Source of the DNA: Ardenticatenaceae bacterium | GTDB lineage: Bacteria; Chloroflexota; Anaerolineae; Promineifilales; Promineifilaceae | Length of the DNA: 64,000 nucleotides | Assembly: GCA_020634495.1 (NCBI GenBank) | Contig: JACKBR010000023.1 | Coordinates: forward strand, 1-64,000 | Direction: 5' to 3' | Part shown: positions 8,132 to 17,668 of the stretch, one piece after another | Layout: every line of letters starts with the position of its first letter | Position numbering within the stretch: the stretch's first letter is position 1 | Translations under genes and position numbers: made by a program | Notes under the pieces: model-generated | Seen by the model: the letters and a program-made list of their open reading frames with translations, nothing else | What the model was told of the DNA's origin: nothing | The model's database searches: none

Positions 8132-9655
8132 ATGCGTCCCAGCCTGAATATTGTTTCCGAAGAACTCATCAACCAGATTTTGGATGAAGCCAAGCGCATT
8201 CTAAGCGAAATTGGCATTGAAGTGCGCGGCCCAGCGCTGCGCCAGCGGCTGCTGGATTACGGCCTAAAGCTGGATGCCGCAGGCGAGCGCGTATTGTTTC
8301 CCGCCGACGTGGTGGATTGGGCGATAAAGGCTGCTCCTGCCTCATTTACACTCTACAATCGCGACGGTGCGCCTCATGCGGAGTTGGGCGGCGACAAGGT
8401 TCATTTTGTGCCTGGCTCCAGCGGTCTCAAAGTGCTGGATCACCGCACTGGGGAGACACGGCTGGCCAATACGGCCGATTTCGTAGAATATGTTCGCCTC
8501 ACCGATGGTTTGGAGCATATTGCCTACCTGGCCACCGCCTTTTCCACCAACGACGACATCGAAGCCAATGTGTCTGATGCCTGGCGGCTCTATCTGTGCC
8601 TCACCAACTCAGGTAAGCCGGTGGTGTCTGGCGCGTTTACAGAGCATGGCGTGCCGCGCATGACCGAGATGATGGCCCTTTTCCGCCAGGATCGGGCTGA
8701 CCTGGTGGCTCGCCCCATGTCCATTTTTACCATCACCGCCACGGGCAACTTCCGCTACAGTGAAGATTCTTGCCAAAATCTGCTGGACTGCGTGGAGGCG
8801 GGCATTCCCGTTGAGATTGTGCCCGTCACGCTGATGGGGCTGATTGCCCCGGTAACCCTGGTTGGGGCGACGGTGTTCCACACGGCCGATGTGCTGGCCG
8901 GGCTGACGATGGCCCAAATTGTGAAGCCGGGTGCGCCAGTGCTGTTTGGCGGTGCGCCTGCTGCTTTCCACATGAAAGCGGCCACTTCGCCGATGGTGGC
9001 CATTGAGGCATTGCATTTGGACGTGGCCTATACGGCCGTTGGCAAGCATCTCAATTTGCCCACCCAATCCTACATGGCCCTGAGCGACGGCAAATTTTTA
9101 GATGCGCAGGCCGGGGCCGAGACGTTTGGCAGCGCCTTGCTGGCAGCCCTGGCCGGGGTCAACTCAGTATCCGGGCCTGGGATGCTGGATTACGTCCTGG
9201 TGTTTAGCCTGGAAAAGCTGGTGGTGGATAATGATTTATGTGGTCAGGCGCTCCATTTTGTGCAGCAAATGGCCCCGCAGGAAGATTTGCCCACCCTTGA
9301 TCTGGTGCGCCAGCTTTTAGATGAGCAGCATCTCATCACTGCCGAGCATACCTTGGCCCATTGGCCGCAGTCGCTTTACCTGCCAGATGGCGTGATAGAT
9401 CGCCTCAACAGAGAGAACTGGCAAAAGGCGGGTTCACCCACGTTGGCGCACCGGGCGAAAACGGCCGTTGCCCAACGCCTCGCCGCCTACACCCCCATCG
9501 AAACAGACCCCAAAATAGATGCTGAAATGCGCCGCCTCATTCAAGCGGGCATGAAGCTAGATGAGCCACTGCCCCCCGTGCCGACCCATTCAGCCAAGGT
9601 GTCAAAAGCCGCCAGCAGCGCCGCCCGCACCCGCCGCCGCCGGTTTCGCCGCTAA
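8132..9655 (+). CDS. Trimethylamine/glycine betaine:corrinoid methyltransferase family (MttB-like, non-pyrrolysine)
   Basis: A 507-residue MttB superfamily protein. The N-terminal part ([23 protein letters not shown]) and the barrel core ([24 protein letters not shown], then [10 protein letters not shown]) are typical. There is no in-frame amber codon, so it belongs to the non-pyrrolysine branch, whose studied members demethylate quaternary amines such as glycine betaine and hand the methyl group to a corrinoid protein. No corrinoid protein is adjacent. AGAGG precedes the ATG at 8132; the frame stays open upstream, but that part is antisense to meaB. The tail is an odd basic run rich in Ala and Arg ([16 protein letters not shown]). 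Confidence 0.88.
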   Translation: MRPSLNIVSEELINQILDEAKRILSEIGIEVRGPALRQRLLDYGLKLDAAGERVLFPADVVDWAIKAAPASFTLYNRDGAPHAELGGDKVHFVPGSSGLKVLDHRTGETRLANTADFVEYVRLTDGLEHIAYLATAFSTNDDIEANVSDAWRLYLCLTNSGKPVVSGAFTEHGVPRMTEMMALFRQDRADLVARPMSIFTITATGNFRYSEDSCQNLLDCVEAGIPVEIVPVTLMGLIAPVTLVGATVFHTADVLAGLTMAQIVKPGAPVLFGGAPAAFHMKAATSPMVAIEALHLDVAYTAVGKHLNLPTQSYMALSDGKFLDAQAGAETFGSALLAALAGVNSVSGPGMLDYVLVFSLEKLVVDNDLCGQALHFVQQMAPQEDLPTLDLVRQLLDEQHLITAEHTLAHWPQSLYLPDGVIDRLNRENWQKAGSPTLAHRAKTAVAQRLAAYTPIETDPKIDAEMRRLIQAGMKLDEPLPPVPTHSAKVSKAASSAARTRRRRFRR

Positions 9656-9807
9656 GCAAACCTCCTCCCTCAATCTACAATAGCTTTTACTTATTTGCAT
9701 TATTGCAACGACTAATACGGCCGTCTCCATTACGATTGCCAGACACGTACCATGTACGCCCGCATAAGATGCACCATTTTCCCCAATTAAATACGGAGGC
9801 AAAAGTT

Positions 9808-9969
9808 ATGGAAGAGGCTAAAGATACCCACAGAGATGCTGAAAAAGAAGAAACAGAAGTGCCCAAAGGCCAAATTTGGTTCGACAAAACATTTTTGCTG
9901 TTGGCCTTGTCGATTTTAATCACCGGATTGATTTATACCGGATGGGGACTTTTGGAACTGTTTCGCTAG
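9808..9969 (+). CDS. Small single-helix subunit of the haem-copper complex (subunit IIa/CbaD-like)
   Basis: A 53-residue protein with a charged N-terminus rich in Glu and Lys and one transmembrane helix (FLLLALSILITGLIYTGWGL). GGAGG at 9795-9799 fixes the start. It lies 26 bp before the CuA subunit gene and matches in size and place the small helix subunit of ba3-type (B-family) haem-copper enzymes. The identification rests on position and topology rather than sequence identity. Confidence 0.7.
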   Translation: MEEAKDTHRDAEKEETEVPKGQIWFDKTFLLLALSILITGLIYTGWGLLELFR

Positions 9970-9995
9970 AAAAACAAATAAGGAGGAATTAAAAT

Positions 9996-10514
9996 ATGCT
10001 TGCCCCAGAAAGAAACTGGTGGAAACCACTCCATCGCTATGAAAAAAGCTGGGTGATTGTTGCTTTTTTCTGGTGTCTTTTATTAACTGCCATGATGCCG
10101 ATTTGGTATTTTTACGGTCGGCAAAACGTTCCCGCAGAAACGGTTCGCACCACCCCCGCAGAGTATGAAGAAAAAGTTCAGGCAATGGTGGCCCAATACG
10201 AAATTGGCACAGAAAACGGCATCCCTGTGGTTGCCCCGCCACCTGGCAGCGATGTGTATTTTCAGGCGCGGCAATGGCAATGGTATCCGGTTTTGCAGCT
10301 AGAAGAAGGGGAAACATACCGCCTGCACCTTTCATCGCTGGATGTGCAGCATGGCTTTTCTCTTCAGCCAGTGAACCTGAACCTACAGGTGCTCCCCGGT
10401 TACGACTACATCGCCACCCTCACCCCCACCCGAACCGGCGAATTTTCCGTTGTCTGTAATGAATTTTGCTCCATCGGGCATCATCTGATGGTGGGCAAAA
10501 TTATTGTGAAATAG
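9996..10514 (+). CDS. Haem-copper oxidoreductase subunit II with CuA site
   Basis: A 172-residue membrane-anchored cupredoxin. One N-terminal helix (about residues 20-42) is followed by a soluble domain. The CuA ligands are all visible: His in DVQHGFSL, then CNEFCSIGHHLM with both Cys, His and Met. It lacks the second transmembrane helix of A-type subunit II, as in ba3-type enzymes. AAGGAGG sits upstream at the right distance. It would accept electrons from a soluble donor, probably a cytochrome c or a blue copper protein, and pass them to subunit I (next gene, 22 bp away). Confidence 0.93.
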   Translation: MLAPERNWWKPLHRYEKSWVIVAFFWCLLLTAMMPIWYFYGRQNVPAETVRTTPAEYEEKVQAMVAQYEIGTENGIPVVAPPPGSDVYFQARQWQWYPVLQLEEGETYRLHLSSLDVQHGFSLQPVNLNLQVLPGYDYIATLTPTRTGEFSVVCNEFCSIGHHLMVGKIIVK

Positions 10515-10536
10515 GAAGTAAGAGGAGAATATAGTC

Positions 10537-12267
10537 ATGGCTTCAATTGCTGCTCCCCGACCCCAAGATCAAACTCAATTTCGTACCTGCCCCGTTACGG
10601 CGCTGCGGGTAGATTTGGCCGCTGAAAAACTGATTATTGCTAATGCTGTAGCGGCCGTTGTATTTCTGTCAATTGGGGGCTTATTTGCCCTGCTGTTGGC
10701 GCTCACCCGCTGGCAAGCGATACATTTGCTGCCCCCAGATTGGTTTTACCGCATCTTAACCGCGCACGGTTTTGATATGCTGGTGTGCTGGATTGTCTTT
10801 TTTGAAGTGGCTGGCCTCTACTTTGGCAGTGCTGTAATGCTTAATGCTCGCATGGTGTTGCCCAAGGTTGGCTGGGCGGCCTTCATTCTTATGGCCGGTG
10901 GCGCTCTCATGACAAATGTCATTGTTTTGCTGGGCAAAGCCGATGTCTTGTTTACTGCGTATGTTCCCCTAAAGGCCCATCCCCTCTTTTATTTGGGGAT
11001 TGTATTGTTTGCCGTTGGCACGTTGGTAGCTGTCATGCTCTTTTTTGGCACAGTTATCACCGCCAAGCGAGAAGGAACCTATCAGGGCTCTGCCCCCTTG
11101 GTGACTTATGGACTCATCGCGGCCGCCATCATCGCGGTTTACACGCTCGTTTCTGGGGCGATGGCCTTTGTGCCCGCCTTGCTATGGTCACTGGACTGGA
11201 TTCCGGCGTTAGACCCTGGCTACTATCGCAATCTGTTTTGGGGCTTTGGCCATCCGGCGCAGCAGGTGAACCTGGCGGCGATGGTTTCCATTTGGTATGC
11301 CCTGGCAGCCATTACCGTTGGGGCTGTGCCGCTCAATGAAAAATTATCGCGTGCGGCTTTTATCCTCTACATTTTGTTCATCAATTTAGGTTCTGCTCAC
11401 CACCTGTTAACTGACCCTGGGTACAGCTTCATTTGGAAGGTGACAAATACCTCTTATGCCATGTACCTGGCCGTGCTGGGCAGTTTGATCCATGCCTTTT
11501 CTATTCCTGGCGCAATTGAGGCGGCTCAGCGGCGCAAGGGGTACACCAACAGCCTGTTTGAGTGGCTGCGCAAGGGCCCCTGGCGGGAGCCAGGATTTTC
11601 GGCAATGGTTATCTCGATGGTTTTGTTTGGCTGGATTGGCGGTGTAACAGGGGTAACGATTGGGACTGAGCAGGTCAATATGCTGGCGCACAATACGATG
11701 CGGCTGCCGGGCCATTTTCATGCCACCGTTGTTTCTGGCACCACGTTGGCCTTTATGGGGTTAACCTATTACCTCATTCCCTTGATCTTCCGCCGGGAGT
11801 TAAAGCTCAAGAAATGGGCTTCCTGGCAGCCTTATGTATTTGGTTTGGGTATGCTGCTGGTTTCTATTGGCATGATTGCCAGTGGGTTGCAGGGTGTACC
11901 GCGCCGTCATTGGGACATTACGTTTGCCTCGGCCACATTTAAGGCGTTTATTCCCAGCACGGCCGAATTTATGCTGGGTATCATGGGCATTGGTGCGGTT
12001 ATCGCCATTACTGGCGGCATCATGTATATCACCGTCGTCCTGGTTTCTATTCTGACCGGGAAGCGGCAGGAAGCACGTCGGCTGACGCTGGTGATGAGCC
12101 AGGAAAATCCGTTGGTGGATGACGCTATTCCGGCCAACGGGCAAGAAGCAACCGGCAAAATTGCCCCCAAAGGCACTGTTGTCCTGGTCTTCTCGTTCCT
12201 GATGTTCTTTGTGATTTATTACTTTAGCAACTGGTGGTTGCTGGGTCGCACCTGGATGATTAACTGA
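10537..12267 (+). CDS. Haem-copper oxidoreductase subunit I, B-family-like, lacking the active-site Tyr (candidate NO reductase)
   Basis: A 576-residue protein with about 13-14 transmembrane helices. All six His ligands are present: AHGFDML (low-spin haem), GHPAQQ at residue 239 (CuB), SAHHLL (CuB pair) and GHFHAT (both haems). In oxygen-reducing enzymes His-Pro-x-x-Tyr supplies the cross-linked Tyr to the active site; here residue 243 is Gln (CAG, 11263-11265). Loss of this Tyr is typical of haem-copper nitric oxide reductases and is not expected in an oxidase. The stretch has no sign of sequence error. Neighbours include CuA subunit II, copper-loading proteins and a Crp/Fnr regulator. By overall similarity it would be labelled a ba3/b(o/a)3 oxidase; I favour an NO reductase or a divergent enzyme. 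Confidence 0.88.
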   Translation: MASIAAPRPQDQTQFRTCPVTALRVDLAAEKLIIANAVAAVVFLSIGGLFALLLALTRWQAIHLLPPDWFYRILTAHGFDMLVCWIVFFEVAGLYFGSAVMLNARMVLPKVGWAAFILMAGGALMTNVIVLLGKADVLFTAYVPLKAHPLFYLGIVLFAVGTLVAVMLFFGTVITAKREGTYQGSAPLVTYGLIAAAIIAVYTLVSGAMAFVPALLWSLDWIPALDPGYYRNLFWGFGHPAQQVNLAAMVSIWYALAAITVGAVPLNEKLSRAAFILYILFINLGSAHHLLTDPGYSFIWKVTNTSYAMYLAVLGSLIHAFSIPGAIEAAQRRKGYTNSLFEWLRKGPWREPGFSAMVISMVLFGWIGGVTGVTIGTEQVNMLAHNTMRLPGHFHATVVSGTTLAFMGLTYYLIPLIFRRELKLKKWASWQPYVFGLGMLLVSIGMIASGLQGVPRRHWDITFASATFKAFIPSTAEFMLGIMGIGAVIAITGGIMYITVVLVSILTGKRQEARRLTLVMSQENPLVDDAIPANGQEATGKIAPKGTVVLVFSFLMFFVIYYFSNWWLLGRTWMIN

Positions 12268-12334
12268 TTGTGAAACGTGATGCGTGAAACGTGAGTGAGA
12301 AAAATCACGTTTCACATTTCACGCTTCACGCAGC
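12268..12334. repeat. Intergenic GTGAAACGTGA-type hairpin repeat
   Basis: The 67-bp spacer after subunit I is almost wholly an inverted repeat built of GTGAAACGTGA-like units on the left and TCACGTTTCAC-like units on the right. Similar AAGTGAAAAGTGATAAG hairpins lie at 32455-32520 and 60474-60565. It could slow or terminate transcription between the enzyme subunits and the assembly genes. Confidence 0.75.
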
Positions 12335-12351
12335 TTAATTTGGGTGAAGAA

Positions 12352-13116
12352 ATGATAGCAGTGTTTGTCCTTGGATTAACCGGTAGTTTGGGGCATTGCG
12401 CCACGATGTGTGGCGGGGTTTCTGTTTTGCTGGCGCGGCGTGGCGTGGGGCAAGGCTGGCGCTGGCTGCTGGTACAGCTGGGCCGGATGTTTAGCTATTC
12501 GCTGCTGGGCGTTGTGGCTGGCTGGGCGGGGCAAGGTTTAGTGGCGGGCATGGATCATGCGGCCCACGGCGGCCACATGCTGGAGACTGAGCCGAGTTTA
12601 TCGTTTTTGCCGGGTTTGGGGGTTTGGCAAGGCGCTTTGGCGTTGGTTACGGCCGTTCTGGCGTTTTATATGGCGCTGGCAATGGTGGGCAAAGTGCCGT
12701 CTCCTGAGCTGCTGCTGGTTCGCATGACCCGCGCCTGGGGGCAGCTCATGCGTCGCTTAACCATCCAACCCCAACAGAAAACGCTCCAGGCTGGGGCTTT
12801 AACCGCTTTTGGTTTAGGGATGGCCTGGGGCTTTTTGCCCTGTGGGTTGGTGCTGGCGGCGCTGCTGGCTGCCGCTGCGGCAGGCTCGCCGCTGGGAGGC
12901 GGGCTGACGATGCTGGCTTTTGGCGTGGGTACGCTGCCGCTGGCCTGGGGGATGCGTCTGTTGGCCAGGCGACCTGAATGGCAAACGGCCGTTCCGCATT
13001 TACGCCTCATCGGGGCACTGGCTGTTGTTTTATTTGGCGTGCAAATGAGCCTGCGCGGACTGGCCATGTGGGGCTGGGTGGCGCATCTTCATGTGGGTAG
13101 CGTGATGTTATGGTGA
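12352..13116 (+). CDS. SafE/TauE-type (UreH-like) membrane protein of cytochrome oxidase assembly
   Basis: A 254-residue protein with about six transmembrane helices in two repeats. Each begins with a Gly- and Cys-rich turn: GLTGSLGHCATMCGG near the start and GMAWGFLPCGLVLAALL near residue 150. Family members next to ccoI-type ATPases are thought to move copper for oxidase assembly. The start at 12352 fits the family N-terminus; an in-frame ATG at 12295 lies within the hairpin repeat. The 3' end overlaps the P-type ATPase by 7 bp, which ties the two functions together. Confidence 0.85.
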   Translation: MIAVFVLGLTGSLGHCATMCGGVSVLLARRGVGQGWRWLLVQLGRMFSYSLLGVVAGWAGQGLVAGMDHAAHGGHMLETEPSLSFLPGLGVWQGALALVTAVLAFYMALAMVGKVPSPELLLVRMTRAWGQLMRRLTIQPQQKTLQAGALTAFGLGMAWGFLPCGLVLAALLAAAAAGSPLGGGLTMLAFGVGTLPLAWGMRLLARRPEWQTAVPHLRLIGALAVVLFGVQMSLRGLAMWGWVAHLHVGSVMLW

Positions 13117-15512
13117 CAAAAGCGATTGCCTGTGATTTATGTGGCTTGCCTGCCTGGCATCCATTGGTGACTGACAGCGGCGAGACGTTTTGCTGCCCGT
13201 CTTGCCGGGAGGTGAGCCAACTGCTGCGGCAGGCCGAAGATGTGAATGCGGGCAGGTTGGGTGGTGATGAATTGGGGGAAGGGCGTGGCGAAACGGCCGT
13301 GTTTGCCCTGGGTGGCATGTGGTGCCCGTCTTGCGCCTGGCTGATTCGGGAACGCCTGAATCGCACTCCCGGCGTTGCCCAGGCAGACGTCAGCTTTTTG
13401 CAGCGCGAAGCCCGCATCACCTACGATCCCAGGCAGGTTAACCAAAAGCGTGTGGTGCGCCGGGTGCGCCAGCTTGGCTACCAGGCATGGCCAGAAGGCA
13501 AATCCGGCAGTGACGAAGAGGAGGCGCATTGGAACCGCCTGCTCATTAGCGGCGTGCTCACCATGCACATCATGGTGCTGAGTTTTATGCTTTACCTGCG
13601 CCAATGGACGGGCCGGGCCTCAGTAGAGACTGAATGGTTGGTACACATTTTTGAGATCATGATTTTGTTCATGAGCGTGCCTGCTGTGCTCATTTTAGGC
13701 TTGCCCATTTTGCGTGCGGGGATTGCTGGCCTGCTGCGAGGGCGGCCTAACACGCACACCCTTATTGCCATTGGCGCGTATTCTGCTTTTGGCCTTTCCT
13801 TGCGCAATTTTATCGTGGGCCAGGGTGGCATTTATTTTGATACGGCCGCTGTGCTGCTGTTTTTGGTTGCGGTGGGGCGCTGGCTGGAGATGCGGGCGCA
13901 CAAGGTGAGCGGTGAAGCGGTGGCCCACCTCTGGCAGCGGGTGCCGCCGGTGGCCGCCTGGATCACGGTGGATGGGGAGCAGCAGATTCCAGCCGATGCG
14001 GTGCCACCGGGGGCGCGGGTGCTGGTGCGGCCCGGCGAACGCTTTCCGGTGGATGGCATTGTGGCCGTCGGCGAAGGGGACGTGGATGAAAGTTTACTGA
14101 CGGGGGAGCCGGAGGCGGTGAGCCGCAGAAGTGGGGATCAGGTACTGGCAGGCACCATTAATCTGGATGGCTCATTTGAAGTAATTACCTCGGCGACGGG
14201 CGGGGCAACGATGGTGGGGCAAATTGGGCGGCTGCTGCACCAGGCGTTGTGGCAGCGTGCCCCGGTGGAGCGATTGGCAGATAAAGTGGCGGCGTTGATG
14301 GTGCCCACGGCCGTTTTCCTGGCCACCATCACCTTTTTTTATTGGTCAAACCAGGCTGGCTTTGAGGCTGGGCTGATTTATGCCCTGTCTGTTTTGCTCA
14401 TTGCCTGCCCCTGCGCGTTGGGCATTGCCACCCCGCTGACGCTGTGGTTGAGCCTGGGACGGGCAACTGAGATGGGCATCATCCTGCGCCAAACGGGGGT
14501 GATTGAACAGTTGGCCGGGGTGAAGCGGCTCTTTTTGGACAAAACCGGCACGCTGACGCAACGGCCGTTGCAGCTGCAAACTTTTGAAACAATAGCGCCT
14601 GATCCGGCAGAATTTATGAACTGGGTAACGGCCGTTGAAGCCCATTCCGAACATCCAGTAGCCCAGGCGATTGTGACCAAGGCAGCCGCCACCGCTGCCC
14701 GGCCACAAGTTGAATATTTCCGCAGCCTGCCCGGCAAAGGGGTGACGGCGCTGGTGGATGATGTGCCGGTTTGGGTGGGCAGCTACCGGCTGATGATGTC
14801 GGTCAATCTGCATTTTCCAACTGATTTAGCCGAGGTGGTACAGCAATGGCAGCGCCAGGGGTTGATGGTGATTTATGCAGGCTGGGCGGGTCAGGTACAA
14901 GGGGTTTTGGGGCTGGGGGAACGGTTGCGCCCGGAAACGGCCGTTACCATCCAAGAAATTCAAAAGATGAACCTGCCCATCGCGGTGCTTACTGGAGATG
15001 ACACGGTTGCCGGAAGCCGTTGGCAAACCCAGCTGGGCATCCCCGTGTGGGCCGCACTGGCTCCGCAAGACAAAGTGGCCCACCTGCAAGCGGCTGGCCC
15101 CGGCACGCTCATGGTAGGGGACGGCATCAACGATGGCCCGGCGCTGGCCGCCGCCACCGTGGGCATTGCCATGAGCCAGGGCGCTGATGTGGCCCAAGAA
15201 GCGGCCGATGCGGTGCTTATCCAGCAAAATTTGCGGGCGGTGCCCTGGTTGTTGCAGTTGGCCAGCCGCACCATGCAAATTGTCCGGCAGAATTTGGTTT
15301 GGGCATTTGTCTACAATGCGGTTGGGCTGACCCTGGCGGTGACAGGCCATTTGCAGCCAGCTTTGGCCGCTTTGCTCATGGTGCTTAGCAGCGCGGTTGT
15401 AACCGGCAATGCCCTGCGCCTGCGTCACTTTCCTCTGGTTGAAGCCCCTGGCAAACTGGCTGAAAATCTTAAAAATGTGCAGCAAGAAGCAAAAGTAATT
15501 TCTCATGGCTAA
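13110..15512 (+). CDS. ccoI: Copper-translocating P1B-type ATPase (CcoI/FixI-like)
   Basis: An 800-residue pump. The N-terminus has a FixI-type Cys domain (CDLCGLP, CCPSC) and a heavy-metal domain with GGMWCPSCAW. The core shows the TGEPEAVSRR actuator motif, the CPC membrane site (IACPCALGIATP), the phosphorylation motif DKTGTLT, an HP locus (SEHPVAQA) and GDGINDGPAL. CcoI-like pumps export Cu(I) to supply haem-copper enzymes rather than to detoxify. It overlaps the SafE gene upstream by 7 bp and the cytochrome b fusion downstream by 8 bp, so the three are translationally coupled. Confidence 0.93.
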   Translation: MVTKAIACDLCGLPAWHPLVTDSGETFCCPSCREVSQLLRQAEDVNAGRLGGDELGEGRGETAVFALGGMWCPSCAWLIRERLNRTPGVAQADVSFLQREARITYDPRQVNQKRVVRRVRQLGYQAWPEGKSGSDEEEAHWNRLLISGVLTMHIMVLSFMLYLRQWTGRASVETEWLVHIFEIMILFMSVPAVLILGLPILRAGIAGLLRGRPNTHTLIAIGAYSAFGLSLRNFIVGQGGIYFDTAAVLLFLVAVGRWLEMRAHKVSGEAVAHLWQRVPPVAAWITVDGEQQIPADAVPPGARVLVRPGERFPVDGIVAVGEGDVDESLLTGEPEAVSRRSGDQVLAGTINLDGSFEVITSATGGATMVGQIGRLLHQALWQRAPVERLADKVAALMVPTAVFLATITFFYWSNQAGFEAGLIYALSVLLIACPCALGIATPLTLWLSLGRATEMGIILRQTGVIEQLAGVKRLFLDKTGTLTQRPLQLQTFETIAPDPAEFMNWVTAVEAHSEHPVAQAIVTKAAATAARPQVEYFRSLPGKGVTALVDDVPVWVGSYRLMMSVNLHFPTDLAEVVQQWQRQGLMVIYAGWAGQVQGVLGLGERLRPETAVTIQEIQKMNLPIAVLTGDDTVAGSRWQTQLGIPVWAALAPQDKVAHLQAAGPGTLMVGDGINDGPALAAATVGIAMSQGADVAQEAADAVLIQQNLRAVPWLLQLASRTMQIVRQNLVWAFVYNAVGLTLAVTGHLQPALAALLMVLSSAVVTGNALRLRHFPLVEAPGKLAENLKNVQQEAKVISHG

Positions 15513-17664
15513 ACAACATTCTATCTACCCTCGCCGCCGCTGGCTGCGTGCCTTGGAAAAGGGCACCGTTTGGCTGGAAAGGGGCATCAATCGGATTAGC
15601 ACGGTCAATGAACGGATACGGCCGTACAACCCACTTTATCATCTCGGCACCCTGGCCATCTTTTTGCTCATTGTGCTCACCATTACCGGGCTTTACCTCA
15701 CCATTTTTTACCGCCCTGGGGCGGAACGGGCCTATTCCAGCGTGGTTTCAATCACGGCCACCTGGCTTGGCTCCCTCATGCGCACCATTCACCGCTACGC
15801 CTCCGACGGCCTCATTGTGGTCACTATTTTGCACGCGCTCAAGATGTTTTTTAGCGACCGCTTTTGGGGCAGCCGCTGGCTGGCCTGGGTTTCTGGCTGG
15901 GCGCTGGTGGTCTTATTTTGGGTCATTGGTTTGATGGGATATTGGCTCATTTGGGATCAACCGGCTCAATGGTTGACCGAATATTTTATCCATCTGCTCC
16001 AAGGGCCGTTTGCCTTCACCTTTTTTGGGGGGCAGGTTGCTTCTTCAACCTTTTCCCTTTTTGTGATTGTGCTATTTTTGCACATTTTTCTGCCAATTCT
16101 GTTGCTCATTGGCGTTATTATTCACCTGCTGCGGTTGGCGCGGGCGAATTATTGGACGCCGCGCTGGTTGATGGTTGCTTCTGTGGCTGTTTTGCTGCTG
16201 CTGGCTTTTTGGCGGCCTTTGCCGTTGGCACTGCCTGCCGACATGAATGTTTTAATTCAGCGCGTGCCGCTGGATTGGTGGTATTTGGGCTTTTTGCCAC
16301 TGGCGCAGCGGTTGGGCAATGGGGGTTTTTGGATTACGGCCGTTTTCCTACTCGTAGCGCTTACTGGCCTTCCCTGGCTGCGGCCTGGCCAACATGATGG
16401 CCCAGCAGTGGTGATTGATGCCAACTGCACAGGTTGCAGCGCCTGCGCCCACGAATGTCCCTTCATGGCCATAGAAATGGTGGAGCGCAACGATGACACG
16501 GAATACAACATGCTGGCCGTGGTTAGCCCCAATTTGTGTACGGGCTGTGGCATTTGCGTAGGTGCCTGCCCAGATAGAGCCATTGAGCTAGATCGCCTGC
16601 ATTCAGGCGTGATTCGCCAGGATTTGCAGCGTAATTTGCGGCTGGCTCAAGCAGAAGGCGATCCCGCCATTGCCGTGTACGCCTGTGAGCGACATGCTGC
16701 GCTGGGGACGCTGCCCCCCCTGGCCAGGCCGCAGCCGCTGGATGTTGTTAGTCCCACCATTGGCGGGGCCATTCCCTTGCTGCAAGCCAAGCAGCCGCCC
16801 CGCATTAACGTTGGCACCTGGCCAGACAGTCAGGGTCGCCCACGCCCGGTCATCACTTGTGTGGTGCCCTGCACGGGGATGCTGCATCCAAATTGGGCGG
16901 CCGAAACGATTGACGCGGGCGGCGCTGGGGCCATTGTGGTGAGCTGTCCTGCACATGACTGCTCGCACCGCGAGGGGCCGCACTGGATTGCCAACCGGCT
17001 GAAGCGTCGCCGCACGCTGCGCCAGGGGAATGTCCATTTTTGGGAATTGGCTCCCGGCAGCCAGCAGCAAGTGACTGCCCTGTGGTCGCAAATGATTGGG
17101 GATGAAACGGAAGCTGCTGCCCGGCAGGCGGTGACGGTGGTTGGCCCGCAAACGGCCGTAACGTCCCCCACACAATTTTCTTTCCTGCGCCACTCGCTGG
17201 CTGGCCTGGTGATTCTATTTATCACCTTTTTGGGAGCCATTGCGCTCACCCTCAATACCAGCAATCAGTTGCCTGCAACTGGGCAAATTCGGCTGGTGAT
17301 TAATCATGGCGGCGCGGTTGTGGCCTCCTCTTCAGATCTGTCGGCGGATGTTTTGGCCGGGCTGCCAGAAAATGTGGACCCTGTGCAATTATTGGGCGGC
17401 GAACGGCTGCCGGTTCGTTTGCGCCTGGCGGTGGATGGTGAAGTTGTGCTAGAAAACAGTTACGAGGCGCGTGGATTGCGCCACGAAGGGTCAATTTATG
17501 GCCTGGAATCGTGGTGGGTTGCGCCTGGCGAACATGCGGTTTCCGTTTGGTTGATGGATGATGAAACGGAGTGGCGACTTGTGTTTGAGGGCACGGTAGA
17601 CGTGCCAGAATCGGGTGTGGTTCGTCTTTTGTACAATGAAGAACAGGATCGTTTTCAGCCGTAA
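15505..17664 (+). CDS. Cytochrome b / 2x[4Fe-4S] ferredoxin / MvhD-like fusion protein
   Basis: A 719-residue four-part fusion. Residues about 35-290 are a cytochrome b6-type membrane domain with His in HRYASDG and ILHALKMFF. Residues about 305-360 are a bacterial ferredoxin (CTGCSACAHECP and CTGCGICVGACP). Residues about 385-530 resemble the MvhD/FlpD hydrogenase-linked iron-sulfur subunit (YACERHAA, VPCTGML, SCPAHDCSHREGPHW). After another helix (about 560-585) comes a 130-residue beta-rich domain, probably outside the membrane. Such a chain could move electrons between the quinone pool and a cytoplasmic thiol or flavin partner. The partner is unknown. It begins inside the ccoI stop, so it is part of this operon. 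Confidence 0.85.
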   Translation: MAKQHSIYPRRRWLRALEKGTVWLERGINRISTVNERIRPYNPLYHLGTLAIFLLIVLTITGLYLTIFYRPGAERAYSSVVSITATWLGSLMRTIHRYASDGLIVVTILHALKMFFSDRFWGSRWLAWVSGWALVVLFWVIGLMGYWLIWDQPAQWLTEYFIHLLQGPFAFTFFGGQVASSTFSLFVIVLFLHIFLPILLLIGVIIHLLRLARANYWTPRWLMVASVAVLLLLAFWRPLPLALPADMNVLIQRVPLDWWYLGFLPLAQRLGNGGFWITAVFLLVALTGLPWLRPGQHDGPAVVIDANCTGCSACAHECPFMAIEMVERNDDTEYNMLAVVSPNLCTGCGICVGACPDRAIELDRLHSGVIRQDLQRNLRLAQAEGDPAIAVYACERHAALGTLPPLARPQPLDVVSPTIGGAIPLLQAKQPPRINVGTWPDSQGRPRPVITCVVPCTGMLHPNWAAETIDAGGAGAIVVSCPAHDCSHREGPHWIANRLKRRRTLRQGNVHFWELAPGSQQQVTALWSQMIGDETEAAARQAVTVVGPQTAVTSPTQFSFLRHSLAGLVILFITFLGAIALTLNTSNQLPATGQIRLVINHGGAVVASSSDLSADVLAGLPENVDPVQLLGGERLPVRLRLAVDGEVVLENSYEARGLRHEGSIYGLESWWVAPGEHAVSVWLMDDETEWRLVFEGTVDVPESGVVRLLYNEEQDRFQP

Positions 17665-17668
17665 GCTT

